From NCBI GenBank assembly GCA_025559845.1, contig CP048470.1, positions 1,535,001 through 1,599,000 on the forward strand: a stretch of 64,000 nucleotides of DNA, in the 5' to 3' direction. The notes beneath the pieces were generated by a model, which saw only the letters and a list, made by a program, of their open reading frames with translations, made no database searches and was not told where the DNA came from. Of the stretch, positions 18,845 through 27,489 are shown in pieces; within the stretch, counting starts at the first letter, position 1; the number at the start of each line of letters is the position of its first letter. This DNA comes from Agrobacterium tumefaciens (GTDB lineage Bacteria > Pseudomonadota > Alphaproteobacteria > Rhizobiales > Rhizobiaceae). Position numbers and translations under genes: made by a program.

Positions 18845-19152
18845 CACATACCACCGCCTTTCTTGACGAAAACGCGGATTGTTGGAGCGGTTCCGTCCGC
18901 CAAGCGCGCGAATGCTTCGGCTTTAAACTCGGAGAGATCAAAGCCCTCTTTTACGAAATAGCGGACGGCCCCAATGGGCTGATCTTCTTTTCCGGTTTCG
19001 CAGACCACTATACCGGCTGCAACTAGCTCATCTAGCGCTGATTGCATTTCCGGCGACGGGACATTCTCAATCATCCGGTATTGCAGTTTAGATTTGGACA
19101 TCCCGAGCACCGAACCAAGGACTGTCCTAGCGGATAGAGAAAGGCTGCTCAT
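18844..19152 (-). CDS. Hypothetical phage protein
   Basis: The 102-residue protein is not recognised. It is soluble, with a helical N-terminal half that resembles a winged-helix (ARTVLGSVLGMSKSKLQYRMIE ... LDELVAAGIV) and a beta-rich C-terminal half. AAAGGA lies eight bases before the ATG. The upstream gene stops five bases away and the next begins on its stop codon, so it is clearly in the leftward operon. Confidence 0.65.
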   Translation of the reverse strand: MSSLSLSARTVLGSVLGMSKSKLQYRMIENVPSPEMQSALDELVAAGIVVCETGKEDQPIGAVRYFVKEGFDLSEFKAEAFARLADGTAPTIRVFVKKGGGM

Positions 19153-19156
19153 TACG

Positions 19157-19561
19157 TCATTCCTTTGAGTAATTTGCTTCTTCGGCCATGATGCCGCGCG
19201 CGGTGCGCAACTCTTCGATCTGCTGGATCATCGCTTCAGCGCGCTCAACAACGTCGTGGCGATTGTTGATTTTCCCCCAAGCGATCTTTAGACGGCTGGT
19301 ATGAACCACCGGTCCGAATTTGTCGGTGAGTATCGCGCCAGCAGCGATCGCGAGCGCTTTTTTTGAAAGCGCGATGTCGAAGTGGACCCAGGAGGCATCT
19401 CGATGCTTTCCGAATGACAAGGTCTTGTGACCCTGTATCCATTTCCGCTGGACGCCAATCTTGTCCACCATAGCTAAGAGCTCGTCGTCGGTGTCCGCCC
19501 AAAGATGGCACATCACCATGTTGCCGAACCGGTGACGCACGTCATCAACGTATACTGCCAT
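19157..19561 (-). CDS. DUF4031-like protein
   Basis: The 134-residue protein starts MAVYVDDVRHRFGNMVMCHL and contains DASWVHFDIALSKKALAIAAGA, which matches the DUF4031 family found in phages and bacteria as a small domain of unknown function (Y-V-D-D at the start, H-x-D-I/L-S-x-x-x-R/K-x-x-A-V/I). A helical C-terminal tail follows. It lies in the leftward early operon with tight spacing on both sides. Confidence 0.72.
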   Translation of the reverse strand: MAVYVDDVRHRFGNMVMCHLWADTDDELLAMVDKIGVQRKWIQGHKTLSFGKHRDASWVHFDIALSKKALAIAAGAILTDKFGPVVHTSRLKIAWGKINNRHDVVERAEAMIQQIEELRTARGIMAEEANYSKE

Positions 19562-19564
19562 GGG

Positions 19565-20104
19565 TCACCTTTTAGCTTTTGTGAGATCATCATGATGCTG
19601 TTCGCATGGCGCATGTTTGCCGCCGCCGAAGACGTAGTCGCGCCACGGTGTCCAGCACCATTGACCATCCCGGTTTCGCAGGAAGCCCCACGCGCGTCCG
19701 GACCGGCCCCGCCACACAAGTGTGATTATGCGGCCTTGGTCGAAGCGCGGGTTGCGCTCCTTGCCACCGTAAAGGGCTATTGGCGTGGAGTATCGACCAA
19801 GGACGCGATGACAATGCGTTGCGGGCCGGTAGTGCAGGCGAAACGCGCGAACGACTTGGCGGCGGGGATGGTATTGCGTCGGAAGCGGACCACTCATCCA
19901 TATCGGTTCCGCTACTTCCTCCACATAGCTGGTTAGCGGAAACGTCCAGAAGTCCCATGGGTGATCATGATGATCCGGATCGTTGTCTCCGCGGTAGAAT
20001 ATGTGAAGGCGCAATCGGCCGATCCAATATCGCCGCATGTAAGGAGTGCGGCTCTTGCCAGCATCATCAAAAATTGTATGCGCACCGATGAAGCGATCAG
20101 TCAT
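19565..20104 (-). CDS. Hypothetical phage protein, cupin-like
   Basis: The 179-residue protein contains a HDHPWDFWTFPLTSYVEE segment and a later H-x-x-H-R motif (PATHCHRVLG). Such spaced His residues on predicted beta strands suggest a metal-binding cupin fold. It is rich in Trp, Arg and His. I do not recognise a named family. It starts inside the last codons of the upstream gene (ATGA overlap). Confidence 0.6.
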   Translation of the reverse strand: MTDRFIGAHTIFDDAGKSRTPYMRRYWIGRLRLHIFYRGDNDPDHHDHPWDFWTFPLTSYVEEVAEPIWMSGPLPTQYHPRRQVVRAFRLHYRPATHCHRVLGRYSTPIALYGGKERNPRFDQGRIITLVWRGRSGRAWGFLRNRDGQWCWTPWRDYVFGGGKHAPCEQHHDDLTKAKR

Positions 20105-21144
20105 TCGCCGCCCTCCTGCTTTGCGGGTGCTGCGGCGGCAATGGCGTTGTCGATAGCCTCATCAAGAGTTTTGCCGAACCCGAGAACATCGCCTGTTTCA
20201 TGCTTCACGCTCGGGAAGTGATTGCCATATGGCTTGAGGTCAATGCGCCCGGATTTTCCGACAAGACGGACAAGGTACTTCGCAGGGCAATTTGGATTGT
20301 GCTGCACGGCGTAGGTTACATCGCGCAACCTTTCCAAGCCCGCCACGTCCTGCACCTGTGCAGAGAGAACGGCAATAACGTCTTCATACGCGCGAACGCG
20401 GTGCTCTATCTGATCTGCCCCGATGGTTGGGCCGCCCCATTGCCTGCGCTCAAATAGATCGTCTTTCGACTTCTTGATCATCGACGTGACGATCTCTGCG
20501 GCTTTCGATGTCACCGGTGACGCGGGCGTCGGTGGGTTGAAATCCTTCAGCGCAAACGAGCGCTCGACGTTCTTTTCCACATCGATGGCAATCAGCAGCC
20601 ATTGCGGTTCTGGATGCCACTCCGTCGCGCTGAATTCCAAGCGGATAGGTAGAATTTTGCGCGTGGAAATCTCGCCGCGCCAATTTTTGTATGGCAATGC
20701 CAAGGGTTCAACAGGCTTAGGCGAAGGGCTTTTCGATCTGGTTCCGCGGAAAAGATAGACAACCTCCGTCGGGCCTTTACTGCCCGCAGCTGCGATTTTT
20801 TCGATGTTCTCAACATCGCGGCTCAGATACTCGCAGCCGAGATAATCCACGGTTATGGCGGCGTATGGCTCACCGTCACTGAAAATGATATCAGTCGGCT
20901 CGGGTAGAACGGCGATCGTGCCTGGCTGAAGAGAGGCCGCGCGTAAAGCTCCCGTATCAAAATCTTCAACGGGCTCGATCCGGACACTTGTCATCGCGAT
21001 CACGCCGGCTGCAAGCGCATCAGCCCACCGCTTCTGAACGCCTGCCGGGAGATCGTCCCACTTTTTCCCGTATTCGCCGGTCATGAAGTTTTCGTAGAGC
21101 GCCCGGGCTGGGTTTGGATTGATAGGTTTTTCAGCCGTGAGCAT
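20101..21144 (-). CDS. Hypothetical phage protein with WYL-like segment
   Basis: The 347-residue protein has a central segment LPYKNWRGEISTRKILPIRL followed by a WHPEPQWLLIAIDVEKN stretch and FALKDF. This resembles the WYL-like module seen in many alphaproteobacterial phage proteins. WYL domains bind nucleotide or DNA ligands in regulators. The C-terminal part has a NPNCPAKYLVRLVG segment and a helical end. The start overlaps the upstream gene by 14 bases. Function unknown. Confidence 0.6.
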   Translation of the reverse strand: MLTAEKPINPNPARALYENFMTGEYGKKWDDLPAGVQKRWADALAAGVIAMTSVRIEPVEDFDTGALRAASLQPGTIAVLPEPTDIIFSDGEPYAAITVDYLGCEYLSRDVENIEKIAAAGSKGPTEVVYLFRGTRSKSPSPKPVEPLALPYKNWRGEISTRKILPIRLEFSATEWHPEPQWLLIAIDVEKNVERSFALKDFNPPTPASPVTSKAAEIVTSMIKKSKDDLFERRQWGGPTIGADQIEHRVRAYEDVIAVLSAQVQDVAGLERLRDVTYAVQHNPNCPAKYLVRLVGKSGRIDLKPYGNHFPSVKHETGDVLGFGKTLDEAIDNAIAAAAPAKQEGGE

Positions 21145-21364
21145 TGGCGCGTCCCCTCACTTCCATGAGATCGGAAAAGGTGCAGAGGAAGCTCGCGGCG
21201 AACCGCTGGCTTAGCTCATTCTTCTCGTCTCGGCCCATGTGATGATTGGCAATCTCGAGCGCTGATACCGCGCCGAGTGCCACCAGTTTATTTTCGACGG
21301 AAAGACCCTCGAGGATCTGCTGGATGACGTTCGTCGCTTGTAGTGTGGTTTGATCCATGTTCAT
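21131..21364 (-). CDS. Small hypothetical phage protein
   Basis: The 77-residue protein is mainly helical (TTLQATNVIQQILEGLSVEN, then ALGAVSALEIANHHMG) and not recognised. The open frame extends further into dnaN in antisense to 21577, but the start four bases after the dnaN stop (ATG 21364, or 21358) fits the compact operon. Role unknown. Confidence 0.55.
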   Translation of the reverse strand: MNMDQTTLQATNVIQQILEGLSVENKLVALGAVSALEIANHHMGRDEKNELSQRFAASFLCTFSDLMEVRGRANAHG

Positions 21365-21368
21365 CGCA

Positions 21369-22481
21369 TCACACGCGCATCGGCATGAGAACGATGAGAT
21401 TTTCCTTATGGTCGCCGTCTGCACGAAAGATCGTGGGGCTAGTGCTCTCCCCAAGGGCGATACGAACGGTGCCTTCTGGCAGGTGCTCAAGCGCCTCGAG
21501 GACGTATTTCGCGTTGAAGCCCGTTTCCATTTCAGCCTGACCGTCATAGGCGACTTCGTCTTCCGCGCTGCCGGCATCAGGATTGGTCACGAGAAGCTTC
21601 AGCGTGCCTTCCGAGAAGTGGAACTTCATCGCCCGGCCGCGCTCCGTTGAGACCGACGACACGCGGTCGACGGCGGAGGCGATGGCTTTGGCATCCGCCG
21701 TCACGTCGGTGGCATTATTAGCGGGGATGACCCGGACATAGTCAGGGAAGGTGCCGTCAATGAGTTTCGACACGAGGCGTGTCCCGCCGACGGTGAAACA
21801 AATCCTTGCATCGCTGAGCTCGACGAAAACGTCGCCATCTTTAGGCAGGATCTTCGAGAGCGTCGCGACCGTCTTGCGCGGAATTATCACGCCAGGCGCA
21901 TCCGCCGGAACCTGGTCGATCATAACGATCCGCTTTGCGAGGCGGTGCCCGTCGGTCGCAACGAACAGCATGCCGTCCGCCGATGGATGCATGTAGATCC
22001 CGTTGAGATAGTATCGAGTCTCTTCGGTTGAGATAGCAAAGCCTACCGCTGAAATGGCTGACTGCAAGGCTTTCGCCGGTATCGTGAACTTGTGAGGCAG
22101 GTTGCTGACATCCATCGACGATAGATCGCTAGGGGGCAGGGCCTGCAATGAAAACCGTGATCGGCCCGCTTTGAAGGTCACCGAATCGGGAGAGCCTTCC
22201 CGCTCTTTCGCCTCGGCCGATATATTCGCTCCGTCCGGAAGCTTGCGGACAATATCGCGAAGCAGGTGGGCTTGGACGCTGAACGGCTGAAAATCCACTG
22301 CGACAGTAGCCGAAAATTCGACCATTGCTTCCGTATCAAGATCCGTCGCCCGAGCCCGCAGGCCTCCGTCAGTCCGCTCGATCGCGACGTTCGCGAGGAT
22401 CGGGATTGTGTTTCGTCGCTCGACGACATCACTGGAAAGTGCGAGGGCTGCGGCAAGGGCTGATTTGCTGGCTGTGAACAT
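21369..22481 (-). CDS. dnaN: Phage-encoded DNA polymerase III beta subunit (sliding clamp)
   Basis: The 370-residue protein is a full three-domain DnaN homologue: MFTASKSALAAALALSSDVVERRNTIPILANV at the start, then ATDLDTEA, the domain-2 segment TEETRYYLNGIYMH, ATDGHRLA, DGTFPDYVRVIP, and the typical end LIVLMPMRV. The clamp encircles DNA and tethers the polymerase. A phage copy, next to ssb and without a phage polymerase in view, suggests that the phage recruits the host replicase. GGAGGA precedes ATG 22481. Confidence 0.9.
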   Translation of the reverse strand: MFTASKSALAAALALSSDVVERRNTIPILANVAIERTDGGLRARATDLDTEAMVEFSATVAVDFQPFSVQAHLLRDIVRKLPDGANISAEAKEREGSPDSVTFKAGRSRFSLQALPPSDLSSMDVSNLPHKFTIPAKALQSAISAVGFAISTEETRYYLNGIYMHPSADGMLFVATDGHRLAKRIVMIDQVPADAPGVIIPRKTVATLSKILPKDGDVFVELSDARICFTVGGTRLVSKLIDGTFPDYVRVIPANNATDVTADAKAIASAVDRVSSVSTERGRAMKFHFSEGTLKLLVTNPDAGSAEDEVAYDGQAEMETGFNAKYVLEALEHLPEGTVRIALGESTSPTIFRADGDHKENLIVLMPMRV

Positions 22482-22483
22482 GC

Positions 22484-22993
22484 TTATTCCTCCGCGCTTT
22501 CGGCGTCGTTTGCTGGTTGCTGGATGAGCGATTTGCAGTCGTCGGAAATCCGGTAGTGGAATTTGGGCGACCAGTATGAGGTGTCGATAACGACGCTTTG
22601 CGGCTCCGCCTCTCGATGGCACTCGGCATAGATGCGGGCGAATTCATCGACGGTCTCAGCACAGATCTCGCTCTCATATTCCCAGAAGGAATTCGCCTCG
22701 TGCTTATCGGAGCTTTGATCCTGATGTTCTTGCGGCTGCGAAGTTTCGAACATTTCGATGGTATGGGCGCACCGCGGCGCATTTCCATGGGTGCCGTCGG
22801 GATTGACGCTGATCTCGATATTGCCTCGCTGTTCGACATATCTGAAAGAGAGCTCTTCCCCTGGAAGGAAGAGCGGCTTTTGACCTGCTGACGCGGTCGT
22901 AAGAAATGGCAGCCATGCCTCAGGCGATGGCCTGCCAGCCGGCAAGACCTCATCGATCATGAACGTCGGGTACCAGGTTTTCATTGAAGTCAT
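22484..22993 (-). CDS. Hypothetical phage protein
   Basis: The 169-residue protein is acidic at its C-terminal end and not recognised. AGGAG lies eight bases before ATG 22993. Its stop lies directly before the dnaN start. It probably belongs with the replication genes by position only. Confidence 0.6.
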   Translation of the reverse strand: MTSMKTWYPTFMIDEVLPAGRPSPEAWLPFLTTASAGQKPLFLPGEELSFRYVEQRGNIEISVNPDGTHGNAPRCAHTIEMFETSQPQEHQDQSSDKHEANSFWEYESEICAETVDEFARIYAECHREAEPQSVVIDTSYWSPKFHYRISDDCKSLIQQPANDAESAEE

Positions 22994-23007
22994 GGCTGCT
23001 GCTCCTG

Positions 23008-23937
23008 TCAGGCCTGCATTTCCGGAGTGCCCTGGAAGCTTGGCAAAGCGGTATCGGCGGCGGCGCGCGTCAGGTCATCGCGCACCTGCTTGGTGACGTA
23101 GTGGTCGGGGCGGTAGAGGTGGAACGACCAGACGAGACCGGAAGGCGTCTTGCGGTACCGGAGGCGCACGGGAATGCGCGCCGTTTCCCCTTCGAAGAAA
23201 GGCGGAACCGAGAGAATGAACATGCCCGGCACGTCGATCCGGTTGCCTTCCTTGTCGTGGGTTTGATGGTCTTCCTCGAACACGATCTGCCCGGCGCCGT
23301 TCTGCAGCGATACAACATTCTTGACGCGTGTCTCAGCCGTGACAAGAAGACCGCGGGAAAGGGTAACAAGCTGGTTCGGGAACGCGACCTTGAACGAAAA
23401 CTTGTTCTGGAATTCGAGTTCTTCAGCATCGTCGGGAGCGGCGAGATCGGCGATGTGATCTTCGATGAACTCAGCAAAGTCGGTTTGGGAAATTGCCTTG
23501 CCGTTCATTGCTGTCCAAGCCTTCCACTCCTCAGAGAGGGGAAACTCGTACTGGATGCGGTGTTTACCGTTGTCGGCCGCGCCGCCGTTTTCTTTCTTGT
23601 GATAGTCGATCACGGCAGTCAGCGACGGCCTTTGCCAATCCATGTTCGCGAAGATGACAGAGTGCTCAGTCTTGTGACGCTCAACCAGTTCGATGAAGCT
23701 CGACAGCGTTGTGACGTGCGCGGTCCCTAACTTCGTTTCGGGGCTGGTGCGCCAGCCGTCGAATAGATTTTTGGTGCCGATGACGCTTCCGTCCTTCGGA
23801 TCGAAGATCACGGGGACTTTTTTGGGAACGCCAACGGCGTCGTTCGGCGCCTCAATGAAGCGGACATCGAGGCCGCTTTCCTTTGCAAGATTTGCAATCG
23901 CCGCGACGGCGGACGCATTGAGCATATCAGTAGCCAC
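23008..23937 (-). CDS. DUF2303 family phage protein (YfdQ-like)
   Basis: The 309-residue protein matches the DUF2303 pattern: N-terminal helix, then SFIELVERHKTEHSVIFAN, LTAVIDYHK, RIQYEFPLSEEWKAWTAMNG, FAEFIEDHIADL and a beta-rich C-terminal half (RIPVRLRYRKT). The family is common in prophages near recombination or replication genes and has no proven role. The start is a GTG with AAAGGAAA upstream; an ATG four codons in is possible. Confidence 0.8.
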   Translation of the reverse strand: MATDMLNASAVAAIANLAKESGLDVRFIEAPNDAVGVPKKVPVIFDPKDGSVIGTKNLFDGWRTSPETKLGTAHVTTLSSFIELVERHKTEHSVIFANMDWQRPSLTAVIDYHKKENGGAADNGKHRIQYEFPLSEEWKAWTAMNGKAISQTDFAEFIEDHIADLAAPDDAEELEFQNKFSFKVAFPNQLVTLSRGLLVTAETRVKNVVSLQNGAGQIVFEEDHQTHDKEGNRIDVPGMFILSVPPFFEGETARIPVRLRYRKTPSGLVWSFHLYRPDHYVTKQVRDDLTRAAADTALPSFQGTPEMQA

Positions 23938-23961
23938 TGGGTGTTTCCTTTCCTGGCTGTC

Positions 23962-24318
23962 TTACTGGTTGAGGTTGGGACGGCTGCGGTCGATTTCGCG
24001 CGGGCCGGGGAACATGTCGTGCTGCTGCGGATGCTCGGTGGACAGGCGACCGCCTTCGATCACCCAGTAAACCGATGCCTTCCGGGGCAGCTTTGGCAGC
24101 GTCGGGGGCGGAATTTCCGCATTGATCTCGACCATGCCGTTCTTGACGGCGAGGTTGAGCTTGAGCGAAACGCCGCCCTTGTAGGTGACGTTCGGCCGGT
24201 CGTTCGAAAGCTCGAGCAGCTTTTCGAGGGTTTCCGTCAGCTTGATGGAAAGCTCAGCGTTCAGATCGCCGCTTTCCAGCATGCCGAGGAGGGATTGCGC
24301 ATCTCTGATGATCTGCAT
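23962..24318 (-). CDS. Hypothetical phage protein next to DUF2303
   Basis: The 118-residue protein has a helical first half (LTETLEKLLELSNDRP) and a strand-rich second half (VSLKLNLAVKNGMVEINAEI), and ends in a Pro/Arg-rich tail. Proteins of this form often pair with DUF2303. GGAG precedes the ATG. Function unknown. Confidence 0.62.
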   Translation of the reverse strand: MQIIRDAQSLLGMLESGDLNAELSIKLTETLEKLLELSNDRPNVTYKGGVSLKLNLAVKNGMVEINAEIPPPTLPKLPRKASVYWVIEGGRLSTEHPQQHDMFPGPREIDRSRPNLNQ

Positions 24319-24353
24319 GGTCTACTCCGGTTGAAAGAGAGGTGAGCCGTTTC

Positions 24354-24845
24354 TCAGAACGGAATGTCGTCATCCATGTCGTGGCTGAAGTCGCGGCGGT
24401 CGCTCGCGTTTGAGCCACTCGAGCCGGATTGCCGGCTAGATTGTCGCCCGTACTGGTCAGGATCGGACGCCGGCGGCGGGCGGTTGCCGCTGCCCTGACT
24501 GTCAAGCATGGTCAGCGTCGCATTGAAGCCGTTCAACACCACTTCGGTTGTGTAACGATCGCCACCGTCAGAATGCTGCCATTTGCGGGTTTGCAGTTTG
24601 CCTTCGATGTAAACCTTGGCGCCCTTCTTGAGGTACTGCTCGCAGATCTTCACGAGGCCTTCGGTGAAGACCACGACACTGTGCCATTCGGTTCGCTCTT
24701 TCCGTTCGCCGCTGTCCTTGTCCCGCCAGCTTTCGGATGTGGCGAGGCGAAGGCTGGCAATTCCGGCACCCGCCTGTGTATGTCGGATTTCCGGGTCGGC
24801 GCCGAGGTGTCCGACGAGAATGACTTTGTTGACCGAGCCGGCCAT
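24354..24845 (-). CDS. ssb: Phage single-stranded DNA-binding protein
   Basis: The 163-residue protein opens with MAGSVNKVILVGHLGADPE, the OB-fold start of bacterial SSB, and continues with WHSVVVF, YLKKGAKVYIEGKLQTRKW. A disordered Ser/Gln/Asn linker leads to the acidic tip DMDDDIPF, which recruits partner proteins. It should coat single-stranded phage DNA in replication or recombination. Its ATG overlaps the stop of the upstream gene (TAATG). Confidence 0.95.
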   Translation of the reverse strand: MAGSVNKVILVGHLGADPEIRHTQAGAGIASLRLATSESWRDKDSGERKERTEWHSVVVFTEGLVKICEQYLKKGAKVYIEGKLQTRKWQHSDGGDRYTTEVVLNGFNATLTMLDSQGSGNRPPPASDPDQYGRQSSRQSGSSGSNASDRRDFSHDMDDDIPF

Positions 24846-25963
24846 TAGATTGTCCTTTCGGTTTTGGGGAAAGCGTCGTGGAGCACGCCGTCAAGCATGC
24901 GGCCGGAGGCCTGTTTGGTGGCTCGCTTCATGACGTGAAATTGCTCACCATGGAAACCGATACCTCCTGCGAGGTTCAGCCATCTGATGTTTGAATGGCG
25001 GTCATGAAAACGCCCGCTGTAGTCAGCCCGCCAATCAGGATCATCCCTGTCCCTGTCGAGAACGCTGATCCAATTGCCCCATTGCTTGAAGAAGAACGGT
25101 ACGCCTGCTTCGAGGCATTGATCTCGGACAGACCTGACCCAGGCAGGGTGCATTGGACGCGCCTGCGGGCCACTTTCACCACCAAGAACAACCCAATCGA
25201 TGCCCGGCCCGCAGCGCTCATCATGATGATGGTGCGGCAACATCGGATTGGTCGCGTGGAGCCGACCGTGGATAACTTCGCCCTGCTGACCATGGTGCCG
25301 GTGAGTTCCGCCGCATCCTCTCTGGCCGCCCATCCACAAGGTTCCACCAGTGGACTTCAGGAGATCAATCCCACCAAGCATCGGTTCGATGCTTACCCAT
25401 CTAACCGCAGCTGGTGTTTGAAGAAGAAGAGGTATCCGTTCGTCCGCCCGCGACTGATCCTCGGCTGATACTCCTGCCCAGACATTTGGTAAGATGACCG
25501 GTGGGCTAACGGTGTGCCGACCGAGTTCCTTGTGGATGATGTTTTCCCACCGCCGACGCGCGAGCGGTTGATTGCCCAGATAGACGCGCATCCTCTCAGG
25601 CCGCTTCGTAAGAACCTGAAAGGTGTGACGAGAAGCTACCGCCATCACTGCGAAAACTCTGTCGATCCATTCGTCTGGCACATTTTCGGCAAAAAGATCG
25701 CCATGTGCGCAGACGAAGATCATCCGTGGCCGCTTCCATTCTAGCGGCTGGCGAAGCCATCCTTCGTTGAATTTCACGGCTCCGTTCCAAACTGGTCCGG
25801 ACTTCGACGGTGACGTTAAGCCGTTGCGGCTGGCAGTGTGTTTCAAGCGGGTGCCAGCAAGCTTCATCGCATAGCAGTTGGTGCATCCCGGCGACACGAC
25901 AGAGCAGCCGGTAATCGGGTTCCATGTCGCATCGGTCCATTCGATATGTGTCCCGTCAGCCAT
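24845..25963 (-). CDS. Phage Gp37/Gp68 (DUF5131) family protein
   Basis: The 372-residue protein has the family start HIEWTDATWNPITGC and a Cys cluster, C20-x6-C27-x2-C30, in the segment GCSVVSPGCTNCYA. It continues with IFVCAHGDLF, VLTKRPERM and VSIEPMLGGID, and WVVLGGESGPQARPMHPAWV, all typical of Gp37/Gp68. The three Cys and the SPL-like order suggest a metal or iron-sulfur site, but no reaction is established. An inserted His-rich stretch lies between LWMGGQRGC and the GGESG block. GGAGG precedes ATG 25963. Confidence 0.85.
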   Translation of the reverse strand: MADGTHIEWTDATWNPITGCSVVSPGCTNCYAMKLAGTRLKHTASRNGLTSPSKSGPVWNGAVKFNEGWLRQPLEWKRPRMIFVCAHGDLFAENVPDEWIDRVFAVMAVASRHTFQVLTKRPERMRVYLGNQPLARRRWENIIHKELGRHTVSPPVILPNVWAGVSAEDQSRADERIPLLLQTPAAVRWVSIEPMLGGIDLLKSTGGTLWMGGQRGCGGTHRHHGQQGEVIHGRLHATNPMLPHHHHDERCGPGIDWVVLGGESGPQARPMHPAWVRSVRDQCLEAGVPFFFKQWGNWISVLDRDRDDPDWRADYSGRFHDRHSNIRWLNLAGGIGFHGEQFHVMKRATKQASGRMLDGVLHDAFPKTERTI

Positions 25964-26246
25964 GGTGATCCTCCGCACGTGCCGGCATTTCAAGGCGATA
26001 ACCAAGGTGGCGACTGGTGATGATGGAAACGCCATGCGGAGCTACTGATCGGCGTAGGCGGTTCAGGAAGGCATAGGTGCACCCACGGGCATCCAGCGGG
26101 CCACCGTCCGGATCGTCGCTATAGACGCGATCGGCAAGTTGGTCGGCTGAAAGAAAGCTCCTCGCTTCAGCCAGAGCCAGAAAGATCTGTCGCTGGCGGC
26201 GGGGCAACATGATGCGGTCCGCGAGTTCGATAGCTTCCTGTTTCAT
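25956..26246 (-). CDS. Winged-helix DNA-binding protein (OmpR/PhoB C-terminal-like)
   Basis: The 96-residue protein looks like a lone trans_reg_C domain: LPRRQRQIFLALAEARSFLSADQLADRVYSDDPDG, then YAFLNRLRRSVAPHGVSIITSRHLGYRLEMP, the recognition helix and the wing. No receiver domain is present. It may regulate early phage genes. The start overlaps the upstream stop (ATGA, 26243-26246). The much longer frame to 26561 only mirrors the upstream gene. Confidence 0.72.
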   Translation of the reverse strand: MKQEAIELADRIMLPRRQRQIFLALAEARSFLSADQLADRVYSDDPDGGPLDARGCTYAFLNRLRRSVAPHGVSIITSRHLGYRLEMPARAEDHHG

Positions 26247-26950
26247 CGGCCGCTCACGATCTTCCGATGCATAAGGTTGTTGTTGGCTGCGTTCATCCGC
26301 TGCTGGATGCCTATCAACCGATCGAAGCACTCCAGAAACGCGAGTTCGGCCTTCGCTGGTGCCCACGGCGTAATTGCGCCGATGGTTAGGGGAGCGGGAA
26401 ACCTGGATAAGGGATACTTCTTGCGCGCGGCGGCGCCGAAAAGGCTTTCCGCCTCGGCGGCAGCCATGCGGACATCCATGCGCTCGACAGCGTGCGCCTG
26501 TTTCTTCGTCCACGCACTCGGCGCGGGCAAACCTGCCGCCGCATAGATGGCACTGTCCCATCCGGCCTTTGCTGAAGCGACAACGGACCGGTAAGCTTCA
26601 GCGGACTTAGGCGAAAAGTCGTCGAGCATTGCGGCGACAAGATCCTGTTTAGGGCGGCTATCGTCACCAAGCTTGTATTCGTGCGCATCATGCAGGAGGA
26701 ACAGCGCCGCGGTGAGCTCGTCTTCCCCTTCACGCAAAAGCGCCTGAGCGCCCATAACGCAATGCTGGGCGTCGCTATATCCGACGCCAGGATATGTTCC
26801 GGTGAAGCGATTGATTTTGGCGAGGCCGAACGCAACTTCGTTGAAATCGATCTCACACGCTTCGGGATGCGCAAGGTCCATCAACGAACCGTCCGGCCGA
26901 AAGAAGTCGATGCGCTTGCTGCAGAGGCGGGGGGCGGAGATCGATGTCAT
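26243..26950 (-). CDS. HD-domain phosphohydrolase (YfbR-like)
   Basis: The 235-residue protein has the HD pattern QHCVMGAQALL, then ALFLLHDAHEYKLGDD, and a later Asp in VERMDVRMAAAEA, giving the metal ligands H...HD...D. The closest known theme is 5'-deoxynucleotidase YfbR, which removes phosphate from dNMPs. Phage forms may adjust nucleotide pools during DNA synthesis. A MDLAHPEACEIDFNEVA start module is common in prophage members. The ATG lies in TGATG with the upstream stop. Confidence 0.8.
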   Translation of the reverse strand: MTSISAPRLCSKRIDFFRPDGSLMDLAHPEACEIDFNEVAFGLAKINRFTGTYPGVGYSDAQHCVMGAQALLREGEDELTAALFLLHDAHEYKLGDDSRPKQDLVAAMLDDFSPKSAEAYRSVVASAKAGWDSAIYAAAGLPAPSAWTKKQAHAVERMDVRMAAAEAESLFGAAARKKYPLSRFPAPLTIGAITPWAPAKAELAFLECFDRLIGIQQRMNAANNNLMHRKIVSGR

Positions 26951-27135
26951 CACACGATCCCTCCGATAGCGTCGCTGGCAAGCATCGAAACGCCACAGAC
27001 GAGACCGGTGGCTGAAACCAGTGCGAAGAACACAGCGAGTGCAAAAAGCACGCGGCAAAGCAGGTCTACCCGGGGCGCGAGTTCGTTTTGAACCTGCTCT
27101 TTAGGTGAAGCGCACATCGGCAATATTTGGATCAT
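26950..27135 (-). CDS. Small phage membrane protein
   Basis: The 61-residue protein has one strongly hydrophobic stretch (LCRVLFALAVFFALVSATGL, about residues 26-50). GGAGA lies seven bases before the ATG and its stop overlaps the next start (TGATG), which supports translation. The role is unknown; immunity or exclusion functions are possible for such early membrane proteins, but nothing here proves this. Confidence 0.6.
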   Translation of the reverse strand: MIQILPMCASPKEQVQNELAPRVDLLCRVLFALAVFFALVSATGLVCGVSMLASDAIGGIV

Positions 27136-27202
27136 GGGAACGTCTCCATCCGTTTCGGATGCCGCCTCGAATTTGAGGCGGTCACCGAAATCGGACGTGA
27201 CG

Positions 27203-27388
27203 TCATGCAGCCCGTTTGCGAATTTGCCGCACAGCCTGATCGTAGGCGCGGGCTCTTGCCCGGGCGCCGTATCGTGCGATTTCAGCTTGTGTGAAATGAC
27301 GGTTCAGTTCTTCGGAGGTGCAACCGTCGCCGTAGCGGCGCATGGCGTCCGCCATATCCTGAATAAGTTTTTCTTCCTTGCTCTGCAT
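27203..27388 (-). CDS. Small hypothetical protein, first gene of the leftward early operon
   Basis: The 61-residue protein is helical, charged and basic at the end (ARYGARARARAYDQAVRQIRKRAA). An N-terminal part (DMADAMRRYGDGCTSEELNRHFT) resembles a small HTH. GGAGAG precedes ATG 27388. It begins about 95 bases after the predicted start of the left promoter. A palindrome CGCCTC-N6-GAGGCG (27166-27183) lies between it and the next gene. Confidence 0.55.
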   Translation of the reverse strand: MQSKEEKLIQDMADAMRRYGDGCTSEELNRHFTQAEIARYGARARARAYDQAVRQIRKRAA

Positions 27389-27489
27389 TTTGCTCTCCAT
27401 CCTCTGAAAGGTTGGACCGGATGGCGGGGCAGGGGATTGGGCGCCATCCGGTCGTCTCCATGCCATGTGGTTCGGCTTGGATGAACAGC

